Source: Larix sibirica (Eukaryota > Streptophyta > Pinopsida > Pinales > Pinaceae). From it: 20,650 bases of DNA. The notes below the pieces were generated by a model. It was not told where the DNA came from and ran no database searches. It was given only the letters and a program-made list of their open reading frames with translations. Within the stretch, counting starts at the first letter, position 1. Each line of letters opens with the position of its first letter. Both the position numbers and the translations under genes were made by a program. Below are positions 16,983-20,650 of the stretch, piece after piece. Location of the stretch: contig NWUY0300000540.1 in the NCBI GenBank assembly GCA_004151065.3, positions 84,547-105,196 of the forward strand. The letters are read 5' to 3'.

Positions 16983-18439
16983 AGACAGAATCTCAGAGGA
17001 AAAACCTGCTCTAAGGGTCTTGGTTGAGGAAGGGAGGTCAAAAGGTGACTCAATAACAACATCATCCAAGCATTTTGACAAGGGAATGAATTTTTCACCG
17101 ACATCCTTCTCCTTAACTATTTTTTTTTTCTTCCGAATAGTGACATTCATACATCGAATAGACGGGATGACTCCTTCATCTGAGCTTTTGGGGTTTACTA
17201 CAAATATCTCTAAAGGGGATTTAAGGATGCCAGAAATTGTTCGCAGAGAATTTGAGAAGGAATTTGGGGAAGGCTCAGTCAAAGGCACAACATGATCCAG
17301 ATTAGTAAGCATAGGTTTTGAATCTGAAACCTTATCCAATGCCAAAAATACACTAGAGAGGGTAGGTTTCGGTCTATCAGGCACCTCCACAAGTGAGGGT
17401 AAATTCACAGAATTTAAATCCCCCATTAAGTTTCTAGCTAAGGGTTTTGAACTTGAGAGTTTTAAATCTAGGGATTTTTCCATAGAAAGGTAAAAATTCA
17501 ATTCTGCCTTTGAGACTCCCTTATAAATCACATAAGGTTCGTCCAAAATCATACCTTTTTGCGCTGGAGAAGCTGTAGCAGACACAGAAGAAGGCTCGTT
17601 GGTATCTGTTGGCATCGGTATTGGATTGACTGAACTATTTTGAAGGTTAGGGAACCTCGTCTTAACATGACCCGTACAACGACAAAAGAAGCATCTGAAC
17701 GGAACATTCTTGTAATCCAGTTTATGTTTAAATATTCCCCACCATACAATATCTACCTCAGTAGGTAAACCCTTCGATGTATTAAACTCCACCAACATCA
17801 AAGCCATCTTCTTGTTAATTCCAAAAATCAGGTTTTTCTCTAGTCGAATGAAGTGGCCCAAGAATTTTCCCAAACCCTCAAACACATTAGGCATCTAGAG
17901 TTCAAAGGGGAATCCAGGAAGGAGAACCCACAAATGCCTAAACTTCAACTGTTCAGTATTGGGGTTAAAGTTGACATGCCAACGTTTCAAGTTCAAAGAT
18001 CCATTCTTAACGAGCCATGTCTGCTCCAGTATGGAAGGAATGAGTTCTTCGTTGGGGAAAATAAAGGAAACCCATCCTTTGGCCAGAAGATTGGTGCGTG
18101 GGGTAAACCAAACTCAGGAGTCTAATGTTGGTTGACCCACTCAACCAGCTCCATTTGTGAGAGCTTTGTCCCTTCAATCTTTCCCACGACTCCTCTGCGA
18201 GCGAGCAAGCTAACCCTGTCCATATTAATTGTCTGATCCAAAGTATAAACTGAAGACTCCTCCTTTGCTTTGAGGGTTTTCAATCTTCGCCTGTTTCGGG
18301 TAGCTTCCCCCATCCATTGCTTTGAGCCCTGGTTAGCATTGTTTACTAGGCCGTGAGTCTCTCCAGACAACGTCTCAAAAGTGTTATCCATACAAGTAAT
18401 TTTTTCCAAAAGAGAAGTATGAAAAGACCCAACCATCAT
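16980..18439 (-). pseudogene. LINE ORF1: DUF4283-like domain and zinc knuckle (broken)
   Basis: ORF1 proteins of plant L1 elements bind the element RNA. I place the start at the ATG at 18439 (MMVGSF...), after a leader with no long frame. Toward the middle, QMELVEWVNQH is followed by TAG where the family has Trp. A one-base frameshift lies near 18085. The DUF4283-like part continues with LNLKRWH and LLPGFPFEL, followed by a second TAG in a Trp position just before the ATG at 17894. A CCHC-type knuckle lies at 17693-17652, with C68, C71 and H76 counted from that ATG, but the last Cys reads Phe. The C-terminal 200 residues are polar and low in recognisable motifs. Only these three disabling changes and the Cys loss were seen in about 486 codons. 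The stop overlaps the ORF2 start. Confidence 0.85.
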
Positions 18440-18610
18440 GGAGTCAGGATGATAGTACACCTGCCCAAACTAGAAAACGACGGTTGACCTCCACTAACTC
18501 AACACCTGTCGGAAAAGAGACTGAAAACTTACACCAATACCTTAAAGAATTTGACAACAAACCTTCACAAGGCCAGCCTAGAATAGTAAAGCACCATAGG
18601 GCTCGAACAG

Positions 18611-18713
18611 GGTATTCTGCAGCAAAAACAAATTTGATTCCCACTTTTTGATTCCTTGGTTGGTATTAAGCCAGCCTTACGGCTAATTGGACTCCAAGGT
18701 GCTGCAGAATACC
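18611..18713 (-). repeat. Inverted repeat in the LINE 5' leader
   Basis: GGTATTCTGCAGCA (18611-18624) and TGCTGCAGAATACC (18700-18713) are perfectly complementary over 14 bases. Just inside the right arm, CCAAGG (18695-18700) can also pair with a CCTTGG near 18655. The leader RNA could thus form a two-part stem about 170-280 bases upstream of the ORF1 start. Confidence 0.65.
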
Positions 18714-18831
18714 GCCCTCATGTTGCAGAAACTCTACCCCTTCTAGCAAACCAGACCACCAGAAACCCTAACCTCGTACATTCCTCCTCCATCCCGAGGG
18801 TATTTTTCATCTCCAGTTTTCAATTAATTTC

Positions 18832-18847
18832 AAAACACTCTAAAAGA
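18832..18847. repeat. Target-site duplication of the LINE, right copy
   Basis: AAAACACTCTAAAAGA lies at the 5' end of the element and matches 12630-12645 at 14 of 16 positions. It fixes the element start at about 18831. Confidence 0.75.
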
Positions 18848-18867
18848 TTTAACACAATAATAATTAT

Positions 18868-18930
18868 TATTATTTATTAATACTATATAAAATATAAATA
18901 TAATAGAAATAAAATAAAATATAAAAGATG
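18868..18930 (+). repeat. AT-rich dispersed repeat, copy 2
   Basis: This is the counterpart of 10643-10701, beginning 20 bases beyond the LINE target-site duplication. The LINE therefore landed beside, or inside, a repeated AT-rich sequence. Confidence 0.5.
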
Positions 18931-18987
18931 ATAAAGTGTAATTTGGTATTAAATATAGTTATTGATTGTTGAAATTTCAATCTTTGT

Positions 18988-19010
18988 ATAATAATAATAA
19001 TAATAATAAT
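18988..19010. repeat. ATA/AAT microsatellite
   Basis: A 23-base uninterrupted (ATA)n run, followed by TTTAA repeats up to about 19024. Confidence 0.9.
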
Positions 19011-19148
19011 TTAATTTAATTTAAAATAACAGTGCTTTGGTATTCTATTCACAATGGTTGAGGAGGGATAATAGATATGATGCATTGCCTCGACACACAT
19101 TGGAGGATAACGTTAGTCTGAGACAAGTGGCCTCCCCAACCCTTCTAG

Positions 19149-20030
19149 ATGGATGTCCTTATGATAAGGGAAGTAATGAGTAATAAAACCTCTTGCAGGG
19201 TGACGACTGACATTCACTTATCAAGCCGAGTTCGTAAGATGTTGAAGTTATGCAAGTACATTAGCACGATGAATAGATGTTCTGCAAGAAAGTAGGAGGT
19301 TGAGAGAATGATGTGTCTTTTGGTCCTGAGCGCCGAACCAATTCCTCAAATGTTAATTGGAGAGGGATTCATTCCATCTATAGCTCACTTAGTGGGAGCT
19401 TGTACTTAGATCCTAACGAAAAAAGTTTACTTGGTTGAGCATCCTTTGGTTTCGGTGGTGACAATGGAGAGGAAGAAGAATAAGTCTGGCAATCAGAGGG
19501 AGAAAGGAAAAGCCCATGACATTCCATTGGTCTTAACTCAGGACCAACATAGGGGTGCCTAGGATGCCAAATATTATAAGGAATCCATTATGGAAGACAT
19601 TAAGTAGGAACTGGTAAGGGCAAAGCAAGAAATATAGTAGGAGCATGGTATCTTCCAAGAGGAGGTCGAATTCGACGAGTTGGCGAACTGGGTAATGGAC
19701 CCAGGTGCCACCCGGTCAAGGATGGCACTATACAATTGCTCGCTTGCCTTGTATTGGATCAACAAATGCTTAGTGAGGTGTGTGATGATGGATAGAAGCA
19801 TGGAGATACAAACCCCGAGGGAGGAGATAGAGGCACTAAAGGAAGCCATGGCACCTCTGAAGCAAATGCGACTCGAATTCAAATTCATGGATGCAGAGAA
19901 TGATATTATCGATCAAAGACTGGGCATGGAGCTAGTTGTTAAGGCACCTTCGGAGGGCCAAATGTCAAATTCTCCCAAAATCATTGAAATGGATGACAAT
20001 GAACCAACATATCAAACTCCAACTCACTAG
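19149..20030 (+). pseudogene. Unidentified decayed coding region with six TAG stops
   Basis: From the ATG at 19149 to a final TAG at 20028-20030, one frame runs for 293 codons without a frameshift but with six internal stops, all TAG, in the contexts ARK*EVE, ACT*ILT, RGA*DAK, DIK*ELV and QEI**EHG. Reading them as Gln suits the surroundings: the part around 19600-19660 is a Glu/Gln/Lys-rich helix of coiled-coil type. The protein begins with a basic part, has a hydrophobic stretch (MLIGEGFIPSIAHLVGA), a basic spacer, the coiled coil, a segment NWVMDPGATRSRMALYNCSL and an acidic end. I do not recognise it; a retrotransposon gag-like or other structural protein is possible. A different frame upstream (19025-19180) reads LRRDNRYDALPRHTLEDNVS and may be its earlier part, joined by a frameshift near 19150-19180. 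The 104-codon minus-strand frame inside it is taken as a shadow. Confidence 0.55.
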
Positions 20031-20437
20031 ACCAACCTTCACAGATCATCACAGGTTTCTTTGTTATTTTCATATGCTAGTAGTAGTTTTACAATCTCGA
20101 CTTGATATTTGTAGAAGAAAAGGCTCTTGGCCATCTTACAGTCATCAACATTGTTTTGTTATTATCGTATGTATTGGAAATTTAGACTCTTTAGACATTC
20201 AATCAACTCAAATCCTCTTCTTCAGCTTGGTGTCGCAAGGCATGCTAAGGATAATTTTGAATGGCTCAAACATTCCCTATAAGTAGGCCTAGTTTCATGC
20301 TTGAGGTAGGCCTGCCATAATATGTTGTTCATTTACTTTTTACCAATCATAAAAGGTTCTTGCTCTTATTAAAAAAAGTGATTTAATTACGTCGAAGGTG
20401 TTTCACCACGGAGAAGCGTGACCTTCCAACTCAAAAA
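20031..20437. other. Possible 3' end of the decayed coding region; no gene
   Basis: No gene is evident. CTTATTAAAAAAAG at about 20365-20380 could be the short A tail of a retroposed sequence that includes the decayed frame ending at 20030, but no flanking repeat confirms it. Confidence 0.35.
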
Positions 20438-20650
20438 GATTCCTCGTCCATGGATCCAATGGAATCCTGCCGCGTGTTTTGCCGCTTTCGCGCATGCCGA
20501 TTGTCTCGTCGAAATTATTTGCATTACTTTTCCCCTTTCACGGAAACCCCCGTCCGTGTCGCAGCGATTTGTAGACTTCACACTGAATGAAAATCCTCGG
20601 ATAGATTCCTAGTCTATAAATCCAATGGAATCCTGCCGCGTGTCTTGCTG
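20438..20650. repeat. 47-bp direct repeat 166 bp apart, cut by the window edge
   Basis: GATTCCT.GTC.AT..ATCCAATGGAATCCTGCCGCGTGT occurs at 20438-20484 and 20604-20650. Copy 2 contains TCTATAAAT where copy 1 has CCATGGAT. The DNA from 20390 on is clearly richer in GC than the spacer to its left. This could be the promoter side of a gene beyond the window or the start of a tandem array with a 166-bp period. Confidence 0.7.

Larger units (their letters stand above)
12646..18831 (-). mobile_element. Near full-length LINE (plant L1-type with RNase H)
   Basis: A non-LTR retrotransposon of about 6.2 kb lies on the minus strand. In element order it has a 5' leader (18831-18440), ORF1 (18439-16980), ORF2 (16980-12856), a 3' untranslated part and an eight-A tail (12653-12646). 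A 16-19 bp direct repeat flanks it, and the upstream flank TTAAA fits the cleavage preference of L1-type endonucleases. The combination of DUF4283-like ORF1, apurinic-type endonuclease, reverse transcriptase, zf-RVT and C-terminal RNase H is that of plant L1 elements, some of which are described as carrying an archaea-like RNase H. Stops and frameshifts in both ORFs make it inactive. The two differences in the flanking repeats and the modest number of lesions suggest moderate age. Confidence 0.9.

Noticed and set aside
19574-19888. 104-codon minus-strand frame
   Set aside because: Opposite strand of a longer, better supported decayed plus-strand frame.

Overview
The window looks like nuclear DNA of a seed plant. 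Four things point there: an alpha-expansin gene with the two family intron positions, an intronless G-type lectin S-receptor-like kinase, a plant-type LINE with an RNase H domain, and a high load of decayed retroelements and local tandem duplications in AT-rich spacer. The low gene density and retroelement content would suit a conifer, but the sequence does not prove the species. Two unresolved bases (N at 2980 and 11142) suggest a draft assembly.

Layout. 1-360: short degenerate repeats, including a 35-bp tandem pair. 444-692 (-): a fragment resembling UPF0496/DUF677 proteins. 693-1690: nothing recognisable. 1694-2944: a 58-bp duplication, a TATA box, and exons 1 and 2 of an alpha-expansin (+). 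The third exon was not found. 3633-4310 (+): a decayed RNase H domain and 3' tail of a retroelement. 4310-7730: gene-free, with two families of local duplications (4841-5370 and 5396-6155), a 25-A run at 6656 and a 72-bp duplication at 7486. 7734-10199 (-): the one complete, apparently intact gene, a G-type lectin receptor kinase of the non-RD class. 10290-12630: AT-rich spacer with short duplications and two hairpins that share their stem with a third in expansin intron 2. 12646-18831 (-): an almost full-length LINE of about 6.2 kb, with a 5' leader, ORF1 (DUF4283-like plus zinc knuckle), ORF2 (endonuclease, reverse transcriptase, zf-RVT, RNase H), an A tail and a 16-19 bp target-site duplication. 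ORF1 stop and ORF2 start overlap as TAATG. 18848-20400: spacer, then a long unidentified decayed reading frame (19149-20030, +) whose six in-frame stops are all TAG. 20438-20650: a 47-bp direct repeat 166 bp apart, cut by the window edge.

The genes do not form a pathway. The receptor kinase is a plausible plasma-membrane recognition receptor and the expansin a secreted wall-loosening protein, but the expansin lacks its second domain here. I found no convincing new multi-gene system. The best leads are the stop/start overlap in the LINE, the three-copy hairpin family, and the TAG-only decay of the unidentified frame.
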